Shown: positions 1 to 8,387 of the stretch, in pieces | Layout: each line of letters begins with the position of its first letter | Position numbering within the stretch: the stretch's first letter is position 1 | Source: Scytonema sp. UIC 10036 | Lineage (GTDB): Bacteria > Cyanobacteriota > Cyanobacteriia > Cyanobacteriales > Nostocaceae | NCBI RefSeq assembly: GCF_009725235.1 | Contig: NZ_WJFC01000045.1 | Coordinates: 10,665 to 74,664, forward strand | DNA length: 64,000 nucleotides | Direction of reading: 5' to 3' | Position numbers and translations under genes: made by a program | Notes under the pieces: model-generated | The model's input: only the letters and a program-made list of their open reading frames with translations | Databases searched by the model: none | Told to the model about the DNA's origin: nothing

Positions 1-301
1 ATTTGTCCCACAATTCTATAAGTTGAACGTCATTTGAAGGTATTAACGATAGCTTGGGTTTTTGTTCTTTATCTTTATCGTATTTGTACTCATTAAGTGG
101 TTTTAATCGATCTTGTGCATAGTCTCTTTCTATTTGCTGTGCTATTAGTTCCGCTTCTCTCCAACCATCTTCATTATCCTTTAAGCCTAACGATACTTTG
201 ACTTGCTTACCATCTTTTGCCCAAGCCCTAGGGAGCACTAATTTTAGAGACTTACCATGAGCAATAATACTTACTTTGTTGTCTTTTGACTTTGAATACA
301 T
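1..301 (-). CDS. Phage-type (tyrosine) integrase, N-terminal part; runs off the window
   Basis: The reverse strand opens at an ATG at 301 and stays open to the window edge, about 100 residues. The protein starts MYSKSKDNKVS and contains KLVLPRAWAK and VSLGLKD, followed by AELIAQQIERDYAQ. This matches the N-terminal arm-type DNA-binding region of cyanobacterial site-specific integrases (pattern LPR..., SLGL, then a helix ending in IE.DY). The catalytic R-H-R-Y domain would lie to the left and is not visible. A tRNA-3'-end-like sequence lies about 100 bp upstream of the start, the usual arrangement of an integrase next to its attachment site. The mobile element would therefore extend leftward out of the window. 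The family call rests on the N-terminus only. Confidence 0.7.
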   Translation of the reverse strand, partial: MYSKSKDNKVSIIAHGKSLKLVLPRAWAKDGKQVKVSLGLKDNEDGWREAELIAQQIERDYAQDRLKPLNEYKYDKDKEQKPKLSLIPSNDVQLIELWDK

Positions 302-398
302 AGATTTTGAATCCTTGTTTGAACCCAAATTTCAAAATAATACTTTAAAAGCTTTAATTTAGCAATATTTTGAACAGCCGCTTAGTGCTGTTTGTGCC

Positions 399-432
399 GG
401 AGCAAGATGGGTTTGAATCCCTCCATCTCCAC
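399..432 (+). other. tRNA 3'-end-like sequence, candidate integrase attachment site
   Basis: The segment contains GGGTTTGAATCCC, which resembles a tRNA T-arm with its TTYGAAT loop, followed by a seven-base stretch CATCTCC and ACA, like an acceptor strand. The outer T-stem pairs are imperfect and no D-arm or anticodon arm is found upstream, so this is not a complete tRNA gene. Together with the integrase start at 301 it is best read as the attR copy of a tRNA-integrated element. The intact tRNA would be outside the window. The tRNA identity cannot be determined. Confidence 0.35.
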
Positions 433-700
433 AATATTTGAGTTTCAGTAAGTTATTATTCTCCTGTAGCGATCGCCGCGATTGATTGGTTGAAGTTTTT
501 TTGCAAATAGCCAAATGTGTTACTGCAATATATTGATATGCCCGACCAGTACGATGCTGTTCTGACATTTGAGCAGTTTCTCAGACAACAGTTCCCTGAA
601 AGAACGGAGTAATTACTATGGTTATATCTTGCACCTATAAATCTAGAGAAGTTTTTCAGATAATTTCTCACCAAGTCAATATCATAGCTTCAAAGCCCTA
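433..700. other. Intergenic, short coding remnant only
   Basis: No convincing gene. On the plus strand an open stretch from about 511 to 612 encodes a peptide ending TFEQFLRQQFPERTE. It reads like the tail of a lost protein, but no start or family could be assigned. Confidence 0.3.
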
Positions 701-1117
701 TTACTGAGGAGGTAGAGTACTTTGGAATGTCTTAATTGTTTCTAAAAAAGAACGTAAAATTTTTCCTATGTAATCCCTCTCTTCTTTTGTTTTTAACGTC
801 CCTTGTAAGAAATAACCTAGTGCTAGCAGTTCTTTTTTTTGATTGGAGTTAAGATAATTTATCTCCCCATGAATCGCCAATCCATTTGGCACCCAATTAT
901 AAATTATTTGCAACCATTCTCTAGGTTTTTCTTGTAAGAGTTCTGAAGCATCTGAATTTAAATTTATTAAGCATTGGTTAAGATACTGCTCTACCTCGTT
1001 AAGTACTTTAGGCGTCTTACATGATTTATTATTTTGGTTAACTCGTTTTAAAGCGTCAATTAAACGAGAAAGTTTATCAACATCATTTTGATGCAAAGGA
1101 CTGATTGCGTTATGCAC
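701..1117 (-). CDS. Hypothetical protein, 138 aa
   Basis: Soluble protein with no signal peptide or membrane segment. It begins MHNAISPLHQNDVDKLSRL and is rich in Asn, Lys and Leu. The middle contains REWLQIIYNWVPNGLAIHGEINYL and is predicted from composition to be mostly helical. I do not recognise the family. It lies 20 bp downstream of the proline-rich membrane protein at 1138-1653 on the same strand, so the two are probably co-transcribed. It lies in the decaying region next to the integrase, so it may be accessory. Confidence 0.5.
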   Translation of the reverse strand: MHNAISPLHQNDVDKLSRLIDALKRVNQNNKSCKTPKVLNEVEQYLNQCLINLNSDASELLQEKPREWLQIIYNWVPNGLAIHGEINYLNSNQKKELLALGYFLQGTLKTKEERDYIGKILRSFLETIKTFQSTLPPQ

Positions 1118-1137
1118 AACAAGCCGATCGTAACCAG

Positions 1138-1653
1138 TTAAGAGTTTGGCGATCGAGTTTGGGGGAACTGGGTCTGATTGCCTGGTAATACCGGACTGTT
1201 GGCTGACTGAAGAGAATTCGGATTGCTGAGTGTCTCGTTGGATATCTTCTCTTTGGGTATTGTGGTTGAGGTTGGAGTCGGGGTTGGAGTTGGAATTGTA
1301 GTTGGAGTTGGGGTTGGAATTGGAGTTGGGGTCTTGTGATAAACAATTATCAGAATTGCTATCAGAATTACGAGACCCAACATGACGATTATGAGACGAC
1401 TCGGAACTGTTGGAGATGGAAGTGGTATTGGTGGTTGTGTTGGTAGTAATGTTTCTGGTGTCGGTACTGATGTTTTTTTTTCAGCTTCAGTTTTAGGTGC
1501 TTTCCAGACATTGCCCTTGTAAACAATCCGTTGCCGATAAGGCGCATCTATCGGTACTTTGTTATAAAAGAACCGCGTATAACCATTAATAGTTTCAGCA
1601 TGAGAAAAGGTAATGTGTCCAATGGTTTGCACAGGTGTTACGACTACTGCCAC
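1138..1653 (-). CDS. Proline-rich single-pass membrane protein, possibly 5'-truncated
   Basis: About 171 aa from a GTG at 1653. The N-terminal part (about residues 1-55) contains TPVQTIGHITFSHAET and YRQRIVYKG, and is followed by a proline/threonine linker. A strongly hydrophobic segment (LIIVMLGLVILIAILIIVY, about residues 86-105) is followed by a low-complexity TPTP repeat and a Ser/Asn-rich tail. No family is recognised. The reading frame stays open upstream of the GTG into the MITE-like element at 1688-1883, with no ATG and no good ribosome-binding site before the GTG. The natural start may therefore have been lost when the element inserted. The GTG start is a weak choice. Confidence 0.5.
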   Translation of the reverse strand: MAVVVTPVQTIGHITFSHAETINGYTRFFYNKVPIDAPYRQRIVYKGNVWKAPKTEAEKKTSVPTPETLLPTQPPIPLPSPTVPSRLIIVMLGLVILIAILIIVYHKTPTPIPTPTPTTIPTPTPTPTSTTIPKEKISNETLSNPNSLQSANSPVLPGNQTQFPQTRSPNS

Positions 1654-1687
1654 TTTGTGATACTGTTCATCTTCTCTGAAGAAATCT

Positions 1688-1883
1688 GGCTCTTGCGTAC
1701 TTAGCGTGCTAAAATTGTAGAAAAATAAGCTTAAAACTATTGCTGGGCTTAGCTTACAGCTATTATTAGTTTCAAAATGTTACTCCTTGTTAAAATTGAA
1801 ATTATAAGTGCCTGTAAGCCTTGTAAATACAAGCATACTTGTAGATTTTAATGAAAATTTAGCACGCTATGTACGAAAGAACC
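1688..1883. mobile_element. MITE-like element, copy 1 (196 bp)
   Basis: The ends form an inverted repeat of about 28 bp. The left end begins GGCTCTTGCGTACTTAGCG, and the right end read on the other strand begins GGTTCTTTCGTACATAGCG; both continue into GTGCTAAA. A second element of almost the same length at 40304-40502 has the same ends and shares the internal block TAAGTGCCTGTAAGCCTTG. No transposase is encoded, so this looks like a non-autonomous miniature element. Its right end supplies the stop codon of the truncated GTPase gene at 1867-2460. Confidence 0.65.
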
Positions 1884-2460
1884 GGTTATTCAACTTTTGA
1901 GCAGCAATATCGTAAAGATCTGTGTCAACCTTGCGCCATTGGTAGCGTTGCGGTTCAGGCATGAGTTTGAGCGATTTGTAGTAAGGAAGAATGACTTCCT
2001 CTAAAAAAGTTGTTTCTGAATGCAGAATGACTCTAACTTCAACTGAACCTTGCTTGTTATGAACCAGGCTACGAACGGCTGTACAAGCTGCTCCCTCATA
2101 GGCTGGAATTTCCCGATCGGTAAGTCCACTTAAACTCTTGAGCAAGGTACTCTTTCCTTGTCCCATCAACCCCATAACGCCAATATTCAGGGTATTTCTG
2201 GAAAAGCGATTCCTGAGTTTAGACAACACAAGCAGTTCCGATTTAATGCGCTGTTGAATATCACTAAAATCAATTTTTTTTAAATAATTTTTAACTTGAA
2301 GAATAGCATTTTCTTGTAATAATAACTTTCGGCAATCTTCCAACTGATATAAGTTAGACGCTTGTGCCTGAAGCTCTTTTTCAACTTTTGCAATTTTCGT
2401 CGGAAGATAACTCGATCTACGCTCAATAATGTTGGCAATCTGTTCCGCTCTAGAAGGCAT
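1867..2460 (-). pseudogene. Dynamin-like GTPase, 3'-truncated at a MITE-like element
   Basis: 197 aa. Residues 20-85 are helical and coiled-coil-like. A P-loop GLMGQGKST sits at about 97-105 and is followed by a switch-I-like ACTAVRS. This is the start of a dynamin-superfamily-type GTPase; family members are usually several hundred residues long with a G3 DxxG and G4 NKxD that are missing here. The frame runs into the inverted repeat of the 1688-1883 element, which encodes the final RFFRT and the TAG stop. The gene has probably been cut by the insertion. It could still make a P-loop fragment, but GTPase function is unlikely. Confidence 0.65.
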
Positions 2461-2583
2461 ATTAACTCGACTTTGTACGGTATTTATATTAAAAACAATA
2501 GGTGTATACTATCAATGCGTTATCTAAGATAGCGTTACATAAGTGGAAACGTTTATCAAGAAATTTATATATCTCCAAACAGG

Positions 2584-3396
2584 CTATTTTTTTATTAGAG
2601 ATATAATTTCCATATACCTATCATTCCCACTAAAGTTGTATTTGTTTATTAGGTGGCGTTTTGTTTTTTCTATGTTATGTTCGTACCAAGTCCACACAAG
2701 TAAATAAGCAAGTCCCAAAATCCTCTTCATCCCTGCTGAAGCTTGAGTGACAGGAACATTACCATAGGGCAAATTAATTGTAGGAATATCGCGCACGTCT
2801 TCCACAGAAACTCGCTTAGGTTCTCCAATCTCTATCCATTCATCAGGATGAGGTGCAAGTTTTTTAATGACGTTGGTAAAGAGTTGAAAAGGATATTTGT
2901 TGGGTTGGTTTTGCCATGTTACCCAATCTTGAATTAGACCGTTACAAAGAACTTTACCCTTTTGTTTTAAGCCATTCCAAAGAGTATCTGAATTAAAGTT
3001 ATAAGCATTATCCCGTTTACGAGCGGGGTCAAAAACTGAAAAACCACCATCAACGCGCACGTAAATGACTACACTTTTTGAGAAGTTATCCAAAGACCAA
3101 TTCCCTTGCCATTTCTGCTCGGAAAAATCAAAGTAGCTCTCAAAGTCTATTTCATGAAAAAGAAGTCTCCCATTTCGTGTATCAATTTTGGAGAGAATTT
3201 TTGGTAATTCCTCTGTATGTCTACGTGGATAAGCAGGTTGGTCTACCCAATTTCCAGTCAGTACCCACCAAGCAACATCAAGTAAAAAGCTTTTACCTAA
3301 ACCGTTATCACCTGTAAATATATTGAGTCGAGCGCTGAATTCAACATCAAAATGGTCGGTTGGGCCAACTTGCTGGAGGTGAAGTTCTTTTAACAT
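2584..3396 (-). pseudogene. AAA-type (SMC/RecF-like) ATPase lacking its Walker B region
   Basis: 270 aa. The start MLKELHLQQVGP leads into a typical ABC/SMC-type Walker A GDNGLGKS at residues 29-36. The signature-like region TQASAGMKRILGLAYLLVW lies near residue 225. Relatives continue with a Walker B segment (hydrophobic stretch plus DE) and an HPxW motif. Here the sequence after WTWYEHN changes to a Lys/Asn-rich tail and stops, so ATP hydrolysis residues are absent. I infer a 3' deletion or recombination. It is read in the same direction as the truncated GTPase 124 bp downstream, and both genes are damaged. Confidence 0.6.
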
Positions 3397-3626
3397 TTAA
3401 CTATCCCCTTTGCCCTTAATTGTTTACCAATTGTAGGGCGACAGATTATTTGACTGCAACGACAAATTACAAGTCAAGTTCTTCGTGCTTATAACTTTAC
3501 TTTAGGTGAGTCTGATTTTTAGGTTTTCTAACAATAATTTGTAGAAATTGATCGAACAGCCAATGCAGAGGGATTTAGATTGGTGACAAACAATCTGTCT
3601 ACAAACGCTGGCAATGCGTTACGATT

Positions 3627-3863
3627 TTATTGTCCGCGTCCTGGTTTACAATCTGCAAAACCTAATGCCTCTGTATCGAGGAAGCTGGCGATCGCCATCT
3701 CAATAACTGCTTCAACTGGATACTCAATTTCAGTGGCACGAGCAATTAGGGCAGCTTTAATTCGTTCAGGTAAGCGTTCCAAGATGACTTCGGCATCAGA
3801 GGAGGAAAGTTGCTCCAAAAGTTTTGCTTGCATAGCTTTACTATTCGCTTGGTATTTGGACAT
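3627..3863 (-). CDS. Small hypothetical protein, 78 aa
   Basis: Begins MSKYQANSKAMQAKLLEQL and contains LERLPERIKAALIARATEIEYPVEAVIEMAIASFLD. The arrangement of two helices with AVIEMAIASFLD resembles small ribbon-helix-helix or antitoxin-like proteins, but this is only suggestive. Its start overlaps the end of the GIY-YIG gene by 23 bp on the same strand, so the two are probably translationally coupled. The ordered Ala/Glu helical composition supports a real gene. Confidence 0.55.
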   Translation of the reverse strand: MSKYQANSKAMQAKLLEQLSSSDAEVILERLPERIKAALIARATEIEYPVEAVIEMAIASFLDTEALGFADCKPGRGQ

Positions 3864-4215
3864 TATAAGGGGGTTCGGAGCTTCTTAAGATGATGGCTTC
3901 TAGCTCTAATAATAGCGCAGGGTTTTCCCAGTAAGAAATTGGCTGCACAGCAATACGAACCTCTTCCGAGCTATATTTGTCGAGCCACGCCCACAAAAAA
4001 GCTTTATGCCCACCAACAAAACGACCCCGTAGACTCTTAGTTTTGCCAATGTAAAGCAACCCATCAGTTTTGTGCTGGATGGCATAGATTCCAGGACGAG
4101 CAGGAATTTTGCCAAACTCGCGGCTCAAGGGAAGGCATTGCTCAAAGGGAGTGAAGGCGATGGCATCCAGGATTTCCCGAGCCATCTTTTGCAGTTCAGA
4201 GTCGTTTGGCGGCAT
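3841..4215 (-). CDS. GIY-YIG domain protein, 124 aa
   Basis: A single GIY-YIG nuclease-type domain covers residues 38-115: ARPGIYAIQHKTDGLLYIGKT gives the GIY and YIG motifs, followed by a basic segment SLRGRFVGGHKAFL and a conserved-type LELEAIILRSSEPPYN that supplies the catalytic Glu and Asn positions. The N-terminal 37 residues are a short helical extension. Stand-alone GIY-YIG proteins of this size are common in cyanobacteria, with unproven roles in DNA cleavage or repair. It is upstream of and overlaps the 78-aa gene. Confidence 0.75.
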   Translation of the reverse strand: MPPNDSELQKMAREILDAIAFTPFEQCLPLSREFGKIPARPGIYAIQHKTDGLLYIGKTKSLRGRFVGGHKAFLWAWLDKYSSEEVRIAVQPISYWENPALLLELEAIILRSSEPPYNVQIPSE

Positions 4216-4235
4216 AAATTCCTCTTTCCTAACCC

Positions 4236-5864
4236 CTATTCCCTATTCCCTTGTATTTGTGGTTGACGCGCTACCATTTGTTCGTAAACAAAACGAGACA
4301 TTTTTGGATAAATTTGCCAGTCTTTAGCATACATGGAATCGTCAGCACCGATCGCTAAAATATAAACAGTTTTCCCATCCGCTGTTGCTATTAATGCAGC
4401 TTCTTGACGGGTACCAGTCGTCCAACCGGCTTTAGAATAAAAATTAACGCCTGTATCTGCTAAAGACTGACCGAGAAAACCGACAATCGGGTTAAAACCT
4501 TGCTGTTGGTTCTTCCAAACCTCTGGATTCAAGTCTCTTTTTAACCAACCACACATTTTTTTGCTAATTTCTGGTGAAATAGCTTGCTGAAGATAACACG
4601 TTTCATACATAAGTCTTGCAGAGTGAAACGTTGTGATTTCATTGCGAAAAGGATCTTTTGGATCGTCAGGATTCTTTCTTATACGTAATTCACTTCCCTG
4701 TGGTCCTAATAATTTAAGGGAAGCAATAGGATATGTCTTGTGAGTCAAATTAATACCTTCGTAGCCGGCTTGCTCGAAAAAGTGAGTAACCTGTTCGCGT
4801 TTCTTTCGCCATGTTTCAAATTCTTCATCATCAAGCTTGTGCTCAAATTCCGTATCGCTTATTTTATCAACAATAAAACTAGCTGCTTCGTTGTCAGACT
4901 CCTGAATCATTCTAGCAATATACAGATAAAAACCTGCTTCATCTGACCAAACACCATTGGCTATTTGTGCATAGAGAAACACCATCCAAAACATCTTGGC
5001 GACGCTTGCAGGATATTTTAAGGTCTCTTGCTGATATCCAGCAATTTCACCAGTTTTAGCATCTATTAAAGTAATTGATAAAGACTGTGTCGGAAAGCCT
5101 CGATCTGCTGCTAAATTAACAACATTGTTAACAATTGTTTGTAACTCCTGATTCTGCTTAAATTCAGGAGGCGTTCGGAAATTATAAACAACTTCTATAT
5201 TTTCATGCCCTGGTTGACGGGAGGGAATGGGTCGTGAATCTGTTGCAGACCAGTTAGGGGATGGCGGAGGGACAAAAGAGGGATAAGTAGGCTGTGGGGT
5301 TGGGTGTGGGGTTGCTTGTTGTGTGGGTTGCTGTTGGATTGGTTTGTGTATCAGAGCATATAATCCTCCCACTAAGGTATACAACCCAAAACCCATGATA
5401 GCCAATCCAGTTGCAATCACCGTCAAAGCCACCAATCTCAAAATCAAAAGATTTTTGAGAGAACCTTTATATCGGCGTCTTCTCCGTCTGTAGTTGGGAT
5501 GTTTTCCTTGTGGATATGGTGGCTGTGGATACGGTGCTTCAAGAACTGCAGATCTGCTCCTTTGTTCCCCTTGTCTGTAGGCGAAATTGTTTCCCTGTGA
5601 ATATGGAACTTCAAGCACTGCGGATCTGCTGCTTAACTCCCCTTGCCTGTAGCCTGGAGTTTTAGGTTGTGGTTGGGGTACTCTTCTTCTCAAAGGTGCG
5701 GACGGATACCCTTGTCTGTTTTGAGAGTATGCTGTCTGTTGCTGAGGTTGAACGTTGCTCTGACGTCTGGGGTCAGTTGCTCTACGCTTACGCCTTACTT
5801 CTGTAGGTGGTGTTGCAACCTGTTGGTTGCGTCTATCCCATTTTGTTTTTGTTTGCTGACTCAC
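4236..5864 (-). CDS. Membrane-anchored serine hydrolase of the class A beta-lactamase/PBP fold
   Basis: 542 aa. Residues 1-135 are cytoplasmic, Arg/Gln/Pro-rich, with an internal duplication (YRQGELSSRSAVLE at about 72 and YRQGEQRSRSAVLE at about 96) and end in a polybasic RRRRRRYKG. A membrane helix follows at about 138-172, then a Pro/Thr/Gln linker. The catalytic domain (about 235-540) has SVAK at 287-290 (SxxK), SDN at 323-325 and KAGWTTG at 478-484 in place of KTG. This is the serine active-site set of beta-lactamase-type hydrolases; the long charged N-terminus and lack of a canonical KTG argue for a cell-wall or peptidase role rather than antibiotic resistance. Substrate unknown. Confidence 0.75.
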   Translation of the reverse strand: MSQQTKTKWDRRNQQVATPPTEVRRKRRATDPRRQSNVQPQQQTAYSQNRQGYPSAPLRRRVPQPQPKTPGYRQGELSSRSAVLEVPYSQGNNFAYRQGEQRSRSAVLEAPYPQPPYPQGKHPNYRRRRRRYKGSLKNLLILRLVALTVIATGLAIMGFGLYTLVGGLYALIHKPIQQQPTQQATPHPTPQPTYPSFVPPPSPNWSATDSRPIPSRQPGHENIEVVYNFRTPPEFKQNQELQTIVNNVVNLAADRGFPTQSLSITLIDAKTGEIAGYQQETLKYPASVAKMFWMVFLYAQIANGVWSDEAGFYLYIARMIQESDNEAASFIVDKISDTEFEHKLDDEEFETWRKKREQVTHFFEQAGYEGINLTHKTYPIASLKLLGPQGSELRIRKNPDDPKDPFRNEITTFHSARLMYETCYLQQAISPEISKKMCGWLKRDLNPEVWKNQQQGFNPIVGFLGQSLADTGVNFYSKAGWTTGTRQEAALIATADGKTVYILAIGADDSMYAKDWQIYPKMSRFVYEQMVARQPQIQGNRE

Positions 5865-5907
5865 TAGCTACACCTTGAATTGTGTGATTTATAAAGGGTC
5901 AGGGGTT

Positions 5908-5939
5908 AGTAGGGGCGCTTTTGCCGCCACGCCCCTACT
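5908..5939. repeat. Palindromic intergenic repeat
   Basis: AGTAGGGGCG and CGCCCCTACT form a 10-bp stem around a short loop between the divergent genes at 5864 and 6109. It resembles dispersed palindromes of cyanobacterial intergenic DNA and lacks a T-run, so it is not called a terminator. Confidence 0.5.
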
Positions 5940-6108
5940 AGTATGGGCGCAGGGCACTGCACCCGTACAGGGGTTAGAGGAAAACAGCGATGACAGATAG
6001 TGTGATGGATAATACCAGAATTTAGCGAAGATAACACACTTTCTTGTAAAAATTAGTCATGTGTTAAAATATCTCGGCAAACTTTTGATGCTGTCAGGTT
6101 GCAACTCT

Positions 6109-7083
6109 ATGCCATTGAGCGCTAAGCACTCACCTTCTACAAATCAACTGCGACAATTACTAGAACGTCCTGAAATCTTGGTAATTCCTGGCGTTTATGA
6201 TTGTTTGGGAGCAAAGCTTGCCGAACAAGCAGGTTTTGAAGTCTTAGCAACTAGTGGCTTTGGTATTGCAGCTTCTACACTTGGTTTGCCTGACTATGGT
6301 TTTCTCACTGCTACTGAAGCTCTGTATAGCGTGGGACGGATTGCTCAGTCAGTTAATATTCCTCTGATTGCTGATATGGATACTGGCTATGGCAACGCTT
6401 TAAATGCGATCAGAACAGTCAAAGATGCGGTACAACAGGGAATTGCTGGAGTGATTTTGGAAGATCAAGAGTGGCCCAAAAAATGCGGTCACTTTGAGGG
6501 GAAACGTGTTGTTCCTATGGCAGAACACGCAGGAAAAATTCAAGCAGCAATTCAAGCACGTGGTGATAGTGGGTTGGTTATTATCGCTCGTACTGATGCT
6601 CGCGCCCCTCTGGGTTTGGAGGAGGCAATTCATCGAGGTCGTGCTTATATTGATGCTGGGGCGGATGCACTGTTTGTAGAAGCCCCTCAATCTATTGAAG
6701 AACTGCAAAGCATAGCTTCGGCTTTTCCCGATGTGCCATTAGTTGCAAATATCGTAGAAGGTGGCAAAACTCCTCAACTTTCTGCCTCTGAGTTACAGCA
6801 AATGGGCTTTAAAATTGTGTTTTTTCCACTTTCTGCTTTACTGGCAGTTACAAAAGTCATGACCGCTTGTTTTCATCAGTTAAAAGAACAAGGTACTACG
6901 GCTGATTTTCCAGACATGGTTAGCTTTCAGGATTTTCAAGAACTGATTGGTATTCCTAAGTACCGTGAACTGGAACAGCAGTTTTTGGGGAGTAGGGACT
7001 GGGGACAAGGGGGACAAGGGGACAAGGGGACAAGGGGACAAGGGGGACAAGGGAGAAAGACAAATCCAAAATCCAAAATCTAA
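6109..7083 (+). CDS. Isocitrate lyase / PEP mutase family protein
   Basis: About 324 aa from the ATG at 6109; a GTG at 6061 would add 16 residues. The fold is the (beta/alpha)8 barrel of the isocitrate lyase/phosphonomutase superfamily: VIPGVYDCLGAKLAEQAGF at the N-terminus, DMDTGYGN for metal binding, EDQEWPKKCGH carrying the KKCGH active-site signature, and IARTDAR. The superfamily includes 2-methylisocitrate lyase, oxaloacetate decarboxylase and carboxyphosphonoenolpyruvate mutase; the specific substrate cannot be chosen. The last 30 or so residues (GGQGDKGTRGQGG...) are encoded by a GGACAAG tandem array and are not part of the family, so the natural C-terminus was probably near residue 295. 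Confidence 0.8.
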   Translation: MPLSAKHSPSTNQLRQLLERPEILVIPGVYDCLGAKLAEQAGFEVLATSGFGIAASTLGLPDYGFLTATEALYSVGRIAQSVNIPLIADMDTGYGNALNAIRTVKDAVQQGIAGVILEDQEWPKKCGHFEGKRVVPMAEHAGKIQAAIQARGDSGLVIIARTDARAPLGLEEAIHRGRAYIDAGADALFVEAPQSIEELQSIASAFPDVPLVANIVEGGKTPQLSASELQQMGFKIVFFPLSALLAVTKVMTACFHQLKEQGTTADFPDMVSFQDFQELIGIPKYRELEQQFLGSRDWGQGGQGDKGTRGQGGQGRKTNPKSKI

Positions 7084-7118
7084 AATCTAAAATCCAAAAT
7101 CCAAAATCGCTAATCCCA
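6991..7118. repeat. Heptanucleotide tandem arrays (STRR)
   Basis: Two abutting arrays: GGGACAAG-type units (about 6997-7052) that lie inside the preceding reading frame, then AAATCCA/AAATCTA units (about 7063-7108) crossing its stop codon. Such short tandemly repeated sequences are typical of heterocystous cyanobacteria. Confidence 0.8.
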
Positions 7119-7211
7119 ATAAGAGGTATGCCAAAAAGTTGCTGAAAAGCGATCGCGATCGCGCTAGTTTGAGTAAATAGTACGTTATTTTAATTTGAAA
7201 AACGTAAATTA

Positions 7212-8375
7212 ATGAATCAAACTTTAACTGTATCCGATCGTCGGCAAATTAATTCTGAAACACAAAGCGTTCTTACCAAACAGCACATACCTGGCAAGCA
7301 ACTCATCATTTTAGTTTTGGAAATGCTTTTGGCATTACCCCTTGGTATAGTCTTGGCAAAATTCCATATTGGTGGAGTCGTCTGGATTTTTGGTGGTATC
7401 ATCTCTGGGGCTATAGTACTTCAAACATACCGCGTTTTTTATAAAAATACCCCGAAACCCAATCGGGCAGCTAGAAAGACGGGCATGGCACTTGTAGGGC
7501 TAAACGTTGGCTTTTCTATCTCTCACGGTCATTTAACCAATGCTGTCTCTAGTTTTCCGGTGTTTGCTTTTCTTACCTTTTTCTTGCTGTTATGTGGTAT
7601 TTTTATTGGTTATATTTACTCTCGTTTAAGTAAAACAAACTTGTTAACAGCGCTATTAGCTACAGTACCAGGTGGTGTTGGTATGATGTCAGCGATCGCA
7701 GCAGATTATAACCGCAATGTTCCTCTGGTAGCGATGGTTCAAGCAATACGCGTGACTACCGTAGTTTTTTTGATTCCCTTAATTGCCAGGATCTTATCCG
7801 GAAATCAAATCTATTCACAAACACTTCCGGTTTCAGGGACTTTGCTCAACTTTGAACCAACACAATTAGGATTATTATCAATATCCCTCTTGTTTGGCAC
7901 TTTAGGAGTTTATATTGCTATCTTATGCAAAATTCCTGCAGGTGAGTTTTTTGGTGCAATAGTTGCTGGTATAGCCTTTAATCCAATCCTTACATTATTT
8001 GGCAATAGTATCGATTACACTCTACCACCACTAGTTAATATAGTAGGACAAATGCTGTTAGGAATTACCATTGGTGAGTACTGGGGTGACAAACCAAGTT
8101 TGGGCAAAAAGAGCGTGGCTTATGCCTTTGTGTCTGTAGCAATGACCTTACTCACTGGCGTTGCAGCCACCTTCCTTGCCATGCAGTTAACTTCGTGGGA
8201 TTGGTTGACTTGTCTTTTAGTAACTGCACCTGGTGGTTCGGCAGAAATGATTTTAGTTGCCTTAGCTCTACATCATAACGTAGAAATTGTCACAGCCGCT
8301 CATCTAGTACGATTGATTGCAATTAACAGTTCTCTTCCCCTATGGCTTTATTTATTTGAACGGCTTGACAATTAA
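7212..8375 (+). CDS. AbrB-family (PF05145) integral membrane protein
   Basis: 387 aa with about ten hydrophobic segments starting near residue 30. Two internally related halves each carry a loop motif after a helix: TVPGGVGMMSAIAADYN in the first half and TAPGGSAEMILVALALHHN in the second. This is the signature of the AbrB/ammonia-monooxygenase-like membrane family, which is unrelated to the DNA-binding AbrB regulator despite its name. Transport or regulatory roles have been proposed but not shown here. It follows the isocitrate-lyase-family gene in the same direction after 128 bp that include an STRR array, so co-transcription is uncertain. Confidence 0.75.
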   Translation: MNQTLTVSDRRQINSETQSVLTKQHIPGKQLIILVLEMLLALPLGIVLAKFHIGGVVWIFGGIISGAIVLQTYRVFYKNTPKPNRAARKTGMALVGLNVGFSISHGHLTNAVSSFPVFAFLTFFLLLCGIFIGYIYSRLSKTNLLTALLATVPGGVGMMSAIAADYNRNVPLVAMVQAIRVTTVVFLIPLIARILSGNQIYSQTLPVSGTLLNFEPTQLGLLSISLLFGTLGVYIAILCKIPAGEFFGAIVAGIAFNPILTLFGNSIDYTLPPLVNIVGQMLLGITIGEYWGDKPSLGKKSVAYAFVSVAMTLLTGVAATFLAMQLTSWDWLTCLLVTAPGGSAEMILVALALHHNVEIVTAAHLVRLIAINSSLPLWLYLFERLDN

Positions 8376-8387
8376 ATTTTGTAATTG

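Noticed and set aside
399..432. Complete tRNA or tmRNA gene
   Set aside because: Only a T-arm/acceptor-like 3' part is present; no D-arm, anticodon arm or tmRNA core was found, and the outer T-stem is mismatched.
456..674. 72-codon reverse-strand open frame
   Set aside because: Composition is Ser/Asn/Cys-rich and irregular, with no family or ribosome-binding site.
4236..5864. Antibiotic-resistance beta-lactamase
   Set aside because: The KTG is replaced by KAG, the protein is membrane-anchored with a long charged cytoplasmic part, and no secretion signal fits.
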